A stretch of DNA of 47,242 nt from positions 1-47,242 of the forward strand of contig JAFQAP010000034.1 in the NCBI GenBank assembly GCA_017399965.1, read 5' to 3'. Shown here in pieces: positions 31,810 through 40,646 of this stretch. Numbering within the stretch: position 1 is the first letter of the stretch; the number at the start of each line of letters is the position of its first letter. The notes under the pieces are model-generated. The model searched no databases, was not told the DNA's origin, and was given only the letters and a program-made list of their open reading frames with translations. The DNA comes from Clostridia bacterium (GTDB lineage: Bacteria; Bacillota; Clostridia; Oscillospirales; CAG-382). The position numbers and the translations under genes were made by a program.

Positions 31810-33447
31810 ATGAACGCATTTTTTTCAACCGTGCTTGAAATGAGCGGGAAGGCTTGCGTAGTTATTGCCGCAGTAATGCTTGCAAGACTGATTCTCGCCC
31901 GCGCCCCCAAAAAATATTCTTATTTTTTGTGGTCTTTGGTTGCGTTAAGACTTTGTGTTCCGTTCAGTATAAGTACCGGTTTCAGCATTTTCGGGATTAA
32001 AAACCTTTTCTCCGGCGGGAATGCCCAAACTGTTATAACCGACCCCGTACCCCAGACGATCGTACCCGATACGATGCCGGACATCGGTACGCAGGACGTT
32101 ATTGCCCGCCCGGGAAATGACCCCGTGATCTCGGTAAGCTCCGGTATAACGCTTGCTCAGGTGCTTGTTGCTGTATGGCTGTGCGGTATTATCGCTATGC
32201 TTGTTTACGGGATAATTTCTTACGTTTTGATTAAAAGGCGTATGACTACCGCTACCCGTCTTGAAGGCAACGTATTCTGTTCGGAAAACGTGCTTTCCCC
32301 CTTCGCTTTGGGATTTATACGCCCCAAAATCTATATTCCCTACGGACTTGATGATGTTATCCGTGAAAAAATAATCGCCCACGAGAAATATCATATACGC
32401 CGTTTGGACCATCTGGCAAAGCCATTTGCCTTTTTACTGCTTGCGGTTCATTGGTTCAACCCCCTATGCTGGCTCGCGTTTAACCGTATGAGTCTGGATA
32501 TGGAAATGAGCTGCGACGAAAAGCTGTTGCGTGCACAAGGAGATGAAGAAATGAAAAAAATATACACCAAAGCTCTGCTTTCTTTCGCTTCCAACCGCCG
32601 TTTCCCTGCCCCGGGTCCCGTTAATTTTAACGAAAGCGGCAACGCGAAAAAGCGTATAAGCAATTCTCTTAATTACAAAAAGCCCCGTGTCTGGGTATCT
32701 GTACTGGCATATCTGTTCTGTGCGGTAATGCTGGTTGCCTGCGCTACCGATGCAAGCGGAACCACCTACACGGATATAAACAAAACTGTTTTTGCGGATG
32801 CGCCTTACGTTGTAACTTATAAGAGCAACGGAGACGGAACCTGTACCGTAACCGATATTATTATTGATTACTCCGCTGAAACCCAAGTAACCGTAGTAAT
32901 ACCCGAGTTCTCTCCCGATGGCGACAAGGTCACCAAGGTGGAGATGCAGGATTTAAACACCCTTGCCACCCTTAACGTGCCGGTGCTGATAACAGACGAA
33001 AGCTTTGATGCTATTAAAGCATCGCTTGAAGCAAGCGACTTGGATGAGCGGGAGATAAGACAGTTTGTTTCCTTCTACGATCCTCACGAAAACGAGGGCA
33101 TACTGCTGCTTGAGCCGGCGATAATCGAAGCGGAATACGTAAGACTTTCCGATATTCTTGTAAAAATCGGCTATACTTCCCAAAACGCATACGATGCGGC
33201 TGTTGAGGTTGTTAACACCGTGCCTGCAAACAGCGACGAAGCCGTTGCTTTGAGAAACCAAGCATTTGATTATTTCTACCACAACGCAAACAAGATCAAA
33301 TGTGTTATAGTACCCGAAGGCACAGAAGTGATCGGCATAGACAGCCTGCTTGTGCTTTACCATACGGTAGACACCGATTATGTTTCCGGTTATCTCGGCG
33401 AAACAAGTTTAGTACCGAAAACGGAGAATAATACTTCACAACATTAA
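31810..33447 (+). CDS. BlaR1/MecR1-like M56 metallopeptidase with a non-penicillin sensor domain
   Basis: A 545-residue protein. Hydrophobic segments near 10-30, 37-60, 115-142 and 203-225 surround the gluzincin site HEKYH (191-195) with the downstream Glu of SLDMEMSCDE (Glu232). A further hydrophobic segment (295-311) ends in LVAC, which looks like an internal lipobox. The extracellular part (312-545) is not a class D beta-lactamase-like penicillin sensor. It contains repeats such as VTVVIPEFSPDGDKVTKVEM and CVIVPEGTEVIGIDSL that resemble BspA-like leucine-rich pieces. It follows the repressor by 2 bp. Expected role: sense an unknown envelope signal and release repression by BlaI-type cleavage. 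Confidence 0.85.
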   Translation: MNAFFSTVLEMSGKACVVIAAVMLARLILARAPKKYSYFLWSLVALRLCVPFSISTGFSIFGIKNLFSGGNAQTVITDPVPQTIVPDTMPDIGTQDVIARPGNDPVISVSSGITLAQVLVAVWLCGIIAMLVYGIISYVLIKRRMTTATRLEGNVFCSENVLSPFALGFIRPKIYIPYGLDDVIREKIIAHEKYHIRRLDHLAKPFAFLLLAVHWFNPLCWLAFNRMSLDMEMSCDEKLLRAQGDEEMKKIYTKALLSFASNRRFPAPGPVNFNESGNAKKRISNSLNYKKPRVWVSVLAYLFCAVMLVACATDASGTTYTDINKTVFADAPYVVTYKSNGDGTCTVTDIIIDYSAETQVTVVIPEFSPDGDKVTKVEMQDLNTLATLNVPVLITDESFDAIKASLEASDLDEREIRQFVSFYDPHENEGILLLEPAIIEAEYVRLSDILVKIGYTSQNAYDAAVEVVNTVPANSDEAVALRNQAFDYFYHNANKIKCVIVPEGTEVIGIDSLLVLYHTVDTDYVSGYLGETSLVPKTENNTSQH

Positions 33448-33465
33448 ACCTCGAATAACTCAAAT

Positions 33466-33491
33466 ACCCCCGAAGCGTTTGCTTCGGGGGT
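33466..33491. terminator. Bidirectional terminator between convergent genes
   Basis: A perfect 11-bp stem ACCCCCGAAGC/GCTTCGGGGGT with GTTT loop between the M56 gene (plus) and the lipoprotein gene (minus). The plus-strand tail is TGAATTTTA. Confidence 0.8.
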
Positions 33492-33497
33492 TGAATT

Positions 33498-34262
33498 TTA
33501 CTCGATATTTTCTGTTATATCCGTAAACTGTGCTTCGTGGAACAAAGGAGGTATCGTAATTTTATTGCGCAGTATGCAATAAATTATTGCACCGAGAGGG
33601 ATGGAAGCCGTTATAGAGGTACACAGACTGTCCGAATTCACCCGCCAAATGGGTAACGCCAGCATTAAAGAAAAATTAATGCCGAAGTTATATCCAAAGG
33701 TGACGGTAAAAGCAAATCCGCAGAGGATAAGGATTATCCACAGCGCTTTTTTGCGCACATTGCGCTTTGCGCAGTCTATTACCATCCATACGCAAAAACC
33801 GATAGCCGCCAAAGTCAAAGCTGTAGTTATAAGCTTAAAGGGCAGTATCTCTGTTGAAGAAAGGGCGGTCTGACCTGTTATATTAAAGGTATAAAAGGAA
33901 TCGTCCTCTGCAAGATACACTGTTTCAACAACGTAGCTTTTATCCTTATCCGTTAACATTTCAAAGGTATAAGAATAATAAGTAACGCCGTTTTTGGTGG
34001 TACGGGACCACTTTGTCTGCTTTAACGAAAACTCCTCTACCCCTTCAAGCTCTGCGCTCATACGGCCGCAGAATTCATAAAATGATTCTTTGTCAACAGT
34101 ACTGAAATACTTGTGGGCGGCGGAATAATCTTTTTGAATAAGAAGGTCTAAAAATTCCGTTGTAACCGTTCTTGCATCCAATTCCGTTGGTGCAGCACAT
34201 CCGCTAAAGACGGAAATGACAATGACAAATATAAGTAAAACAGATATCCGTTTAAGCTTCAT
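33498..34262 (-). CDS. Lipoprotein with three C-terminal membrane segments, unknown function
   Basis: A 254-residue protein: a lipoprotein signal (VISVFSGC, Cys22), an extracytoplasmic NTF2-like domain (about 30-135; FLDLLIQKDYSAAHKYFSTVDKESF is typical of DUF4878/NTF2-like secreted domains), then three hydrophobic segments (about 142-165, 172-195, 210-232) and a short tail. Start: ATG at 34262 with AGAGG 7 nt upstream (a GTG two codons earlier is also possible). It follows the ADP-ribosylglycohydrolase gene by 11 bp on the same strand. I do not recognise a specific family for the whole protein. Confidence 0.6.
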   Translation of the reverse strand: MKLKRISVLLIFVIVISVFSGCAAPTELDARTVTTEFLDLLIQKDYSAAHKYFSTVDKESFYEFCGRMSAELEGVEEFSLKQTKWSRTTKNGVTYYSYTFEMLTDKDKSYVVETVYLAEDDSFYTFNITGQTALSSTEILPFKLITTALTLAAIGFCVWMVIDCAKRNVRKKALWIILILCGFAFTVTFGYNFGINFSLMLALPIWRVNSDSLCTSITASIPLGAIIYCILRNKITIPPLFHEAQFTDITENIE

Positions 34263-34273
34263 TTCCACACCTC

Positions 34274-36244
34274 TTAATTAAGATTCTCATCCGTAACTGT
34301 TTCGTTGCCCATTACGGCAAGCTCGGATACGGAAATAAATCCCGCTGCGCCGCCTGCAGTACCTATAATGCGGATACCTTCACAATCAACAGCAGTAAAG
34401 GTAAATGTGTATTCTTCGAAATGAGGACCAAAATCGCCCTGCGTGTTGCCGGAGGGATATTTGGGAGAAACCTTCAATTTGCTCACATCTGTCCACGTGC
34501 CGTTTACAAGGGCTTGAACCGTAACGTCCCCGTTGGCAAACCAACCGCCGTTATCAAAGTTCATACCTTCGGTAAAGATAACCGAATCAACCTCGTAGGT
34601 TCCGTCAAACAGATATCCCACGTAGTCCTTATGGGTGTTCAGATAGCCGTTGTATGTGTCGTACTGGGTGGTAAGGCTTACCCCTGCCGCACCGTTGTTT
34701 ATAATAAATATATCCATATTCCCGGTGCCGGTGGGTGCGGTAACACTGCATATAGGCACCATAAAGGAGGCGATGTTTCTGTATTCGCCGATATTGCCTA
34801 AAACAACGTCCTCTACCTCGGTAACGGTTATTGTCTGCGACACAGCAGTTACGTTGCCCTTGATATCCGTAACGGTGCAGGTTATGGTATATTCGCCGGG
34901 TGCGGAATATTTGTAGCCCGCCACGTTTTCGTGGGTTACAAATCCGTTGCCGAAATCAATAACAGTGCTTGCAATTCCCGGAACGGAAAGTGCGTTTACG
35001 TTTAATTTCACCTTGTTCTTTTCTGCGGCAGCGGTAAACACGACAGTGGGCGCTTCCGGCCACTGCTCTGCAGGCACGGATGCGGTTTCTCCGCCGACTA
35101 TTTCCCAGTATCCTTCACGGGGAGAAGTAAGGCGTTTTTTAAGCAGAGTAACCGTTGCGTTTACGGCTCCTTCAAGATCATATTCAGTGAAAGAAAAATT
35201 AGTACCGGTTTTGTTAAGTCCGTTTTTATATTTTTCGGGTATTGCTTCAAAGCCGTACATTGTGCCCAGGAAACCGCCCACGGTGGAAGCGTTACAATCG
35301 TTATCCTGACCGCAGCGAAGGGCTATGGTAATAGATTTTTCGAAATCCCCTTCCCCGTACAGAATTCCCATAAGCACGTACGCGGCGTTAAGCTTTGCGT
35401 CTATGTTGGAATCATATTTTGAAAATTCCACGCAACGGTCGTCCGTTCCCCAAAGCTCTTCAATATATTCCCAGCATTCTTCCCAGGTTTTGCCCTTTTC
35501 ATAACGGGAAACAACCTGATTCATTACGGTTTTGAATTCGGTTCCGTCGGGTATAACGGAAAGCGCCATATCCACGGCTTGGTAAACGTCATCAGCCACA
35601 AATGCCGCCGCGTTAAGCGCCGCCACGAAAACGCCGCCGTAAACACCGTCGCCATAGCATATCATATGGCCTATCTCGTATGCACGGTCTGCGGCTTTTT
35701 GTACATCGCCGCCGCAAATAAGTCCGATAAAATCAGCTTCTATCTGCCAATCTATATCGTCGCAATGCAGGTTGTTGTTATAATGTCCGCTTTCTAAAGG
35801 CGAAATTCCGTTTTTCAGATTTTCCCTCGCCTGCTTATTGGCATGGTCAAGAGGATATTCGCTTTTTGCAAACGCTTCTCCCAAAAGATCTATACTGCAA
35901 TCAAATCCGTTTTGCTCCATAACCTTCAAAAAGGTCATTTCCACGTACAGATCATCCTGCCAGAAGGCGTTATTGATATTGAGTGAGGAAAAATCCGCCA
36001 CCGCATTCTCGGGCATTATCTGACCGCGGTAATAAAACTCCACATCGGCACCGTAGACAACCCCTGCCATCTGACCTGCCCATCCGCCAAGGACTTTATC
36101 GTATAACCGGTCATCGGAATATATGCCCTTTGCGGTGGGATCGAAGGTATCTATAGAAATATCGGAAGTGTCTTCCCCGTCGCCGCAAGCGACAGTAAAA
36201 AGACAAATTATAATTAAAAGTATAAGCGCAAGTAATTTTTTCAT
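34274..36244 (-). CDS. Extracellular lipoprotein: ADP-ribosylglycohydrolase-fold domain, PKD domain and C-terminal beta-sandwich
   Basis: A 656-residue protein. The lipoprotein signal ends in TVAC (about Cys20). Residues about 45-365 form an ADP-ribosylglycohydrolase-like helical domain: LGGWAGQMAGVVYGADVEF at the start, the first metal-site block FWQDDLYVEM, and the last block RCGQDNDCNASTVGGFLGTMYG. The canonical family reads TDDT and GGDADTxAA, so several polar ligands are substituted. A PKD domain follows (about 410-475: TVIDFGNGFVTHENVAGYKYSAPGEYTITCTVTD), then a discoidin/F5-8C-like region. Domain order, secretion and the altered site suggest a cell-surface glycan- or nucleotide-handling protein rather than an intracellular DraG. 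Start: ATG at 36244 with AAAGGAG 8 nt upstream. Confidence 0.78.
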   Translation of the reverse strand: MKKLLALILLIIICLFTVACGDGEDTSDISIDTFDPTAKGIYSDDRLYDKVLGGWAGQMAGVVYGADVEFYYRGQIMPENAVADFSSLNINNAFWQDDLYVEMTFLKVMEQNGFDCSIDLLGEAFAKSEYPLDHANKQARENLKNGISPLESGHYNNNLHCDDIDWQIEADFIGLICGGDVQKAADRAYEIGHMICYGDGVYGGVFVAALNAAAFVADDVYQAVDMALSVIPDGTEFKTVMNQVVSRYEKGKTWEECWEYIEELWGTDDRCVEFSKYDSNIDAKLNAAYVLMGILYGEGDFEKSITIALRCGQDNDCNASTVGGFLGTMYGFEAIPEKYKNGLNKTGTNFSFTEYDLEGAVNATVTLLKKRLTSPREGYWEIVGGETASVPAEQWPEAPTVVFTAAAEKNKVKLNVNALSVPGIASTVIDFGNGFVTHENVAGYKYSAPGEYTITCTVTDIKGNVTAVSQTITVTEVEDVVLGNIGEYRNIASFMVPICSVTAPTGTGNMDIFIINNGAAGVSLTTQYDTYNGYLNTHKDYVGYLFDGTYEVDSVIFTEGMNFDNGGWFANGDVTVQALVNGTWTDVSKLKVSPKYPSGNTQGDFGPHFEEYTFTFTAVDCEGIRIIGTAGGAAGFISVSELAVMGNETVTDENLN

Positions 36245-36267
36245 GGTCTTGCTCCTTTCTTGCACAC

Positions 36268-36296
36268 ATTATAACATATTTCTCCATATTTTGCAA
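36268..36296 (-). promoter_or_regulatory. Promoter of the ADP-ribosylglycohydrolase-like lipoprotein gene
   Basis: TTGCAA (36296-36291) and TATAAT (36273-36268) on the minus strand, 17 bp apart, 23 bp upstream of the start codon. Confidence 0.82.
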
Positions 36297-36314
36297 GTGC
36301 CCCGCATATATGAA

Positions 36315-36378
36315 AAAACAGCCGATAAAACGGCTGTTTTCATAAAAGTTAAAGCCTGCTCTTAAATGAGCAGGCTTT
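36315..36378 (-). terminator. Tandem terminators of the ribosomal operon
   Basis: Two perfect hairpins: AAAGCCTGCTC/GAGCAGGCTTT (36351-36378), 7 bp past the rplQ stop, and AAAACAGCCG/CGGCTGTTTT (36315-36340), which is followed by a T run on the minus strand. They end the long transcript that includes rpoA and rplQ. Confidence 0.85.
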
Positions 36379-36385
36379 ATAAAAC

Positions 36386-36772
36386 TTACTTAGACTTCTC
36401 TTCCTTTGCGGGAGCATAGATCTCCTTAGCCTTGGTGAGAGAAACGATAGCCATTTCTGCGCCGTCGCCGCGTCTGGGGCCAACCTTAAGTACTCTGGTG
36501 TAGCCGCCGTTTACTTCGCTGTATGCGGGAGAGATCTCGTCAAACAGCTTCTTTACTACGCCTTCCTTCTTGAGGAATGCGATTGCACGTCTCTTGTTTG
36601 CAAGATTGTTGGTCTTGCCGAGAGTGATCATTTTATCGGTGAGCGCACTTACTTCTTTTGCGCGGGTTACAGTAGTTTCGATCTGACCTTTTTCAAGCAG
36701 AAAGGTAACCATGCCCTTGAGCATTGCCATTCTGTGTGCTGTCGGTCTGCCAAGTTTTCTTGTGCCGGGCAT
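36386..36772 (-). CDS. rplQ: 50S ribosomal protein L17
   Basis: A 128-residue L17 starting PGTRKLGRPTAHRMAMLKGM, the highly conserved N-terminus that lines the exit-tunnel side of the large subunit. Length is slightly above 115-120 because of a Lys/Glu-rich tail (APAKEEKSK). It is the last gene of the operon, 30 bp after rpoA, as is usual in Firmicutes. No cobalt-transporter genes follow, unlike in many relatives. Confidence 0.97.
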   Translation of the reverse strand: MPGTRKLGRPTAHRMAMLKGMVTFLLEKGQIETTVTRAKEVSALTDKMITLGKTNNLANKRRAIAFLKKEGVVKKLFDEISPAYSEVNGGYTRVLKVGPRRGDGAEMAIVSLTKAKEIYAPAKEEKSK

Positions 36773-36802
36773 TTTGAGTAGCCTCCTTATGAATTATTAT
36801 GC

Positions 36803-37750
36803 TTAGTCGTCGGAACGCTTGAGCGACAGTCCGAGCGACTGAAGCTTCTGGATTACTTCCTCAAGCGACTTCTTACCGAGGTTACGAACTTTAATCATAT
36901 CTTCCTCGGTTCTGTTAGTAAGATCGCCCACAGTATCGATACCTGCACGTTTAAGGCAGTTAAAGGATCTGACGGACATATCGAGCTCTTCGATAGACAT
37001 ATCGAGAATCTTCGTCATTACGGTTTCTTCTCTGTCTACCATGATCTCGGCATTCTTTGCTTCTGCAGAGAGATCTATAAACAGGTTGAGGTGCTCACTG
37101 AGTATCTTCGCTGCGAGAGAAACTGCTTCCTTCGCATTAATGGTACCGTTGGTGGTCACTTCAAGAGTCAGTTTGTCGAAGTCGGTTATGTTGCCGACGC
37201 GAGTATTGGACACCGTATAGTTTACGTTGTATACGGGTGTGTAGATTGAATCGGTATAGATAACACCGATGATAGGTGCACCGAGCTGCTTGTTCTTTTC
37301 CGAAGAAACATATCCTCTGCCGTGGTCAAAGGTAAGCTCCATATAGAAGGGAGAACCGTCTTCTACGGTTGCGATATGATGTTCGGGATTGAGAATCTCG
37401 ATATCGGAATCACACTGAATGTCACCTGCGGTTACTTCGCCGCCGTGGGCGTTGATAACAACAGTCTTGGGGCTCTGGCTGTAAAGCTTTGCAACGATAC
37501 CCTTAACATTGAGTACGATTTCCGTAACGTCTTCTTTTACTCCGGGAACGGTGGAGATCTCATGCAGAACGCCGTCGATCTTTATGCTGGTTGTAGCAAC
37601 ACCGGGGAGTGAACTGAGCAGTACTCTGCGAAGGGAATTACCAAGGGTAATTCCGTAACCGCGTTCAAGGGGTTCGATAACAAAAGTTCCGTGTTTGCCA
37701 TCTTCGCTGATCTCTGCAGTTGCGATGTTCGGTCTTTCGATTTCTATCAT
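36803..37750 (-). CDS. rpoA: RNA polymerase alpha subunit
   Basis: A 315-residue alpha subunit. The N-terminal assembly domain has [28 protein letters not shown]. The C-terminal domain after a short linker has [22 protein letters not shown] and [13 protein letters not shown], which contacts UP elements and activators. Length is normal for Firmicutes. It lies between rpsD (42 bp) and rplQ. Confidence 0.98.
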   Translation of the reverse strand: MIEIERPNIATAEISEDGKHGTFVIEPLERGYGITLGNSLRRVLLSSLPGVATTSIKIDGVLHEISTVPGVKEDVTEIVLNVKGIVAKLYSQSPKTVVINAHGGEVTAGDIQCDSDIEILNPEHHIATVEDGSPFYMELTFDHGRGYVSSEKNKQLGAPIIGVIYTDSIYTPVYNVNYTVSNTRVGNITDFDKLTLEVTTNGTINAKEAVSLAAKILSEHLNLFIDLSAEAKNAEIMVDREETVMTKILDMSIEELDMSVRSFNCLKRAGIDTVGDLTNRTEEDMIKVRNLGKKSLEEVIQKLQSLGLSLKRSDD

Positions 37751-37792
37751 TTTATAAACCTCCTCATAGGTTAGTCAGGCTTATATCAAGCC

Positions 37793-38425
37793 TTATTTGG
37801 AGTACAACTCGACGATGAGATGCTCTTCGATGGGGAAATCTACGTCTGCACGAGTGGGCAGTTCGGAGATTGTTGCCTGGATGTTTTCTTTATCCATATC
37901 GATCCAAGCGGGTACTTGCCTTGCGGAGATATTCTCGATAAGCATTTTAATCTTTTCAGACTTGCGGCTTGCTTCTCTGAGGGTGATAACATCGCCCTTC
38001 TTAAGAATAACGGAAGGGATATCAACCTTCTTGCCGTTTACTCTGAAGTGGCCGTGAATTACGAGCTGACGTGCTTCGCGGCGGCTTTCTGCCATACCCA
38101 TACGGTATACGACATTGTCCAACCTTCTTTCGATGGTGGTAAGCAGGTTTTCACCGGTCTGACCGGGCTTCTTGTCTGCCTTTACGAAATAGGTCTTAAA
38201 CTGCTTCTCCAGGATACCGTAGTACCTCTTTGCCTTCTGCTTCTCACGGAGCTGAAGACCGTATTCCTTGGTTCTCTTTCTTCCGCCGGCTGCGCCGTGC
38301 TGTCCGGGTGCCTGACCTCTGCGGGCTACTGCACACTTATCGGAAAAGCATCTCTCGCCTTTAAGGAAGAGTTTGGTGCCTTCTCTGCGGCACAATCTGC
38401 AAGCGGGACCAGTATATCTTGCCAT
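37793..38425 (-). CDS. rpsD: 30S ribosomal protein S4, zinc form
   Basis: A 210-residue S4 with a Cys4 zinc site (Cys9, Cys12, Cys26, Cys31) in the N-terminal domain and an S4 RNA-binding domain ([31 protein letters not shown]). S4 nucleates assembly of the 30S body. It is encoded inside the alpha operon next to rpsK rather than alone as in Bacillus. Confidence 0.97.
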   Translation of the reverse strand: MARYTGPACRLCRREGTKLFLKGERCFSDKCAVARRGQAPGQHGAAGGRKRTKEYGLQLREKQKAKRYYGILEKQFKTYFVKADKKPGQTGENLLTTIERRLDNVVYRMGMAESRREARQLVIHGHFRVNGKKVDIPSVILKKGDVITLREASRKSEKIKMLIENISARQVPAWIDMDKENIQATISELPTRADVDFPIEEHLIVELYSK

Positions 38426-38441
38426 TACATTTCCTCCGTAA

Positions 38442-38840
38442 TTAAACGCGTCTTCTCTTGGGCGGTCTGCAACCGTTGTGAGGAATCGGCGTTACATCTT
38501 TAATCATAGTGATCTCAAGTCCTGCAACCTGAAGTGCGCGGATCGCTGCTTCTCTGCCCTGACCGGGACCCTTGACAAATACTTCTACAGTCTTAAGACC
38601 GTGCTCCATTGCTGCCTTAGCTGCGGTTTCTGCTGCCATCTGAGCTGCGAAAGGAGTGGACTTACGGGAACCTCTGTAACCGAGTTCGCCCGCGGAAGCC
38701 CAAGAAATTGCGTTTCCGTTAGTATCGGAAATAGTTACTATAGTGTTATTGAAGCTGGAGCTGATATGAGCAGCACCGCGTTCAATATTTTTGCGCTCGC
38801 GGCGCTTCTTGGTAACAACTTTTCTCTGCTGCTTAGCCAT
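38442..38840 (-). CDS. rpsK: 30S ribosomal protein S11
   Basis: A 132-residue S11 of the platform. [25 protein letters not shown] and the C-terminal [19 protein letters not shown] are diagnostic. Neighbours rpsM (19 bp upstream) and rpsD (16 bp downstream) follow the usual order. Confidence 0.97.
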   Translation of the reverse strand: MAKQQRKVVTKKRRERKNIERGAAHISSSFNNTIVTISDTNGNAISWASAGELGYRGSRKSTPFAAQMAAETAAKAAMEHGLKTVEVFVKGPGQGREAAIRALQVAGLEITMIKDVTPIPHNGCRPPKRRRV

Positions 38841-38859
38841 TTTACCGTTTGTCCTCCTA

Positions 38860-39228
38860 TTACTTCTTCTTGTTTGCGATGGTCTTTGCGGGACCTTTTC
38901 TGGTTCTCGCGTTGGTCTTGGTTCTCTGTCCTCTTACGGGGAGACCCTTTCTGTGACGCTGACCGCGATAGCAGTCGATCTCGACCATTCTCTTGATATT
39001 GAGTGCTACATCTCTTCTGAGATCGCCTTCTACAATGTAGTCGTTTTCGATAACCTCACGAAGCTTTGCTACATCGTCCTCGGTAAGATCCTTTACACGG
39101 GTATCGGGGTTGATGCCGGTCTTCTTGAGTATTTCGTTGGAGCGGCTTCTGCCTATACCATAGATATAGCAAAGACCGATCTCTACACGCTTTGCGTTGG
39201 GCAAATCTACGCCGGAAATACGAGCCAT
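38860..39228 (-). CDS. rpsM: 30S ribosomal protein S13
   Basis: A 122-residue S13 of the small-subunit head. [19 protein letters not shown], the helix-hairpin-helix region [16 protein letters not shown] and the basic [18 protein letters not shown] tail are typical. The tail contacts P-site tRNA. Confidence 0.97.
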   Translation of the reverse strand: MARISGVDLPNAKRVEIGLCYIYGIGRSRSNEILKKTGINPDTRVKDLTEDDVAKLREVIENDYIVEGDLRRDVALNIKRMVEIDCYRGQRHRKGLPVRGQRTKTNARTRKGPAKTIANKKK

Positions 39229-39243
39229 ATTTACACCTCTCTC

Positions 39244-39357
39244 TTAGCCTTGCTTCTGCTTGTGCTTGGGATTTTCGCAGATTACCATGATTTTACCTTT
39301 TCTCTTGATAATCTTGCACTTCTCGCATATTTTCTTTACGGAAGGTTTCACTTTCAT
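39244..39357 (-). CDS. rpmJ: 50S ribosomal protein L36, zinc form
   Basis: 37 residues beginning [14 protein letters not shown]. The zinc ligands are Cys11, Cys14, Cys27 and His32 (CxxC-x12-C-x4-H), the C-plus form used under zinc sufficiency. The gene lies in the conserved infA-rpmJ-rpsM order. Confidence 0.96.
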   Translation of the reverse strand: MKVKPSVKKICEKCKIIKRKGKIMVICENPKHKQKQG

Positions 39358-39389
39358 ATTATTACTGCCTCCATATCAGTTAGCATTGT

Positions 39390-39608
39390 TTATTTGGAAC
39401 GATAGGTTATTCTGCCCTGAGTAAGGTCATAGATCGAAACTTCAACCGTAACCTTATCTCCCGGATATATCTTTATATAATGCATACGCATTTTTCCGGA
39501 TATATGGGCGGTAACCATATGACCGTTGTTAAGTTTGACTTTGAAGACCGTGTTGGGAAGCAACTCCGTAACCACGCCTTCAAATTCAATAACGTCGTCT
39601 TTAACCAG
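39390..39608 (-). CDS. infA: Translation initiation factor IF-1, CTG start
   Basis: A 72-residue S1-type OB-fold protein that binds the 30S A site. The body ([20 protein letters not shown]..., [17 protein letters not shown]) is standard. No ATG, GTG or TTG allows the full N-terminus: the first available is a GTG that would remove 11 residues of strand 1. CTG at 39608 gives (M)[12 protein letters not shown], aligning with the usual MAKDDVIEVEG, yields the canonical 72 residues, and lies 7 nt after AAGGAGG. An in-frame TAA stands six codons upstream, excluding a longer form. The CTG follows the TAG of the KOW gene by 2 nt, so coupling is likely. Confidence 0.93.
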   Translation of the reverse strand: MVKDDVIEFEGVVTELLPNTVFKVKLNNGHMVTAHISGKMRMHYIKIYPGDKVTVEVSIYDLTQGRITYRSK

Positions 39609-39610
39609 AA

Positions 39611-39877
39611 CTATTCCTCCTTGTTATCGTGCGACTCTTTGTATTCGTTGATGATCTCGCGGATCACGCGGTTTGTCATCTTATCTTCATCGAGCCGCGG
39701 CGCATCTGCAATTAACCGTATGTGTTTAAGCTTTTTGCGTTTTGGGGTTTCGACCTTACGCAGCCTGCCGTCCGCTAAAAGCACAAATCCGTCTTCGGAC
39801 ACGCCAATAACGAAAGCATACATACCGCGGTCTCGCCCTGCAACAGACTCAACCATACTGCATAAATGACTATCCAT
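39611..39877 (-). CDS. KOW-domain RNA-binding protein (L14e-like)
   Basis: 88 residues, or 81 if the internal ATG at [11 protein letters not shown] is used. The N-terminal half has the KOW pattern [30 protein letters not shown]; the C-terminal half is a charged helix. Clostridia commonly carry such a gene between map and infA; it is similar to archaeal/eukaryotic L14e and is presumed to bind RNA or the ribosome. Its last codons (Lys-Glu-Glu) contain the ribosome-binding site of infA. Confidence 0.85.
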   Translation of the reverse strand: MDSHLCSMVESVAGRDRGMYAFVIGVSEDGFVLLADGRLRKVETPKRKKLKHIRLIADAPRLDEDKMTNRVIREIINEYKESHDNKEE

Positions 39878-39896
39878 AATTCTTTTGAATTTAACC

Positions 39897-40646
39897 TCAA
39901 TTCTCGTCGGTCAGTATAACGGGTCCGTTTTCGGTTATCGCTATGGTGTTTTCATAGTGAGAAGAAAGCTTGCCGTCTATTGTTACGACCGTCCAGTTGT
40001 TTGAAAGGGTCTTTACCAAGTGAGTGCCCATATTTATCATAGGCTCTATTGCCAAAGTCATCCCTTCACAAAGCCGCGGTCCCCTGCCCGCCTTACCGAA
40101 ATTCGGTACTTCGGGATCTTCGTGAAGCGCGGTTCCGATTCCGTGTCCCACAAAATCGCGGACAACGGAATAACCATAGGGAATTACGTGCTGTTCAACA
40201 GCGTGTGAGATATCGCCGATACGGTTGCCGGGCACAGCCAGCTCGATAGCCTTGAAAAAGCTTTCCTTGGTTACCTTAATAAGCTGTTCTGCTTCGGGAC
40301 TTGCGCTGCCTACAACATAGGTACAAGCACAATCCCCGTGGTAGCCTTTATAAAAGGCACCGACGTCTACCTTGACGATATCACCGTTTCTCAATTCTCT
40401 GTCTGACGGAATACCGTGGATGACCTCTTCATTGACGCTTATACACGCCGATGCGGGAAATCCGCCGTATCCAAGAAAAGAAGGGTGAGCTCCGTGCGAG
40501 CGGATAATAGCTTTGACTTTGCTGTCAATATATCGGGTGGTTACACCCTCTTTGATATATTCGCCTGCCGTCGCACGGGCGATCGCCGCAATTCTGCCTG
40601 CATCGCGCATCCGCGCGATTTCGGCTTTTGTCTTTACAGTTATCAT
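39897..40646 (-). CDS. map: Type I methionine aminopeptidase
   Basis: A 249-residue enzyme that removes initiator Met. The five metal ligands are seen in IVKVDVGAFYKGYHGDCACTY (two Asp), GHGIGTALHEDPEVPN (His), TLAIEPMI (Glu) and the final ENTIAITENG (Glu). There is no N-terminal SEC-C extension. The ATG at 40646 overlaps the adk stop (ATGA). Confidence 0.96.
   Translation of the reverse strand: MITVKTKAEIARMRDAGRIAAIARATAGEYIKEGVTTRYIDSKVKAIIRSHGAHPSFLGYGGFPASACISVNEEVIHGIPSDRELRNGDIVKVDVGAFYKGYHGDCACTYVVGSASPEAEQLIKVTKESFFKAIELAVPGNRIGDISHAVEQHVIPYGYSVVRDFVGHGIGTALHEDPEVPNFGKAGRGPRLCEGMTLAIEPMINMGTHLVKTLSNNWTVVTIDGKLSSHYENTIAITENGPVILTDEN

Noticed and set aside
31810..33447. Beta-lactam sensor BlaR1/MecR1
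   Set aside because: The extracellular domain shows no SxxK penicillin-binding motif, and no beta-lactamase or PBP2a gene is adjacent.
39390..39575. IF-1 starting at GTG 39575
   Set aside because: It would lack the conserved first strand (KDDVIEFEG) and has no ribosome-binding site, while CTG at 39608 has both.
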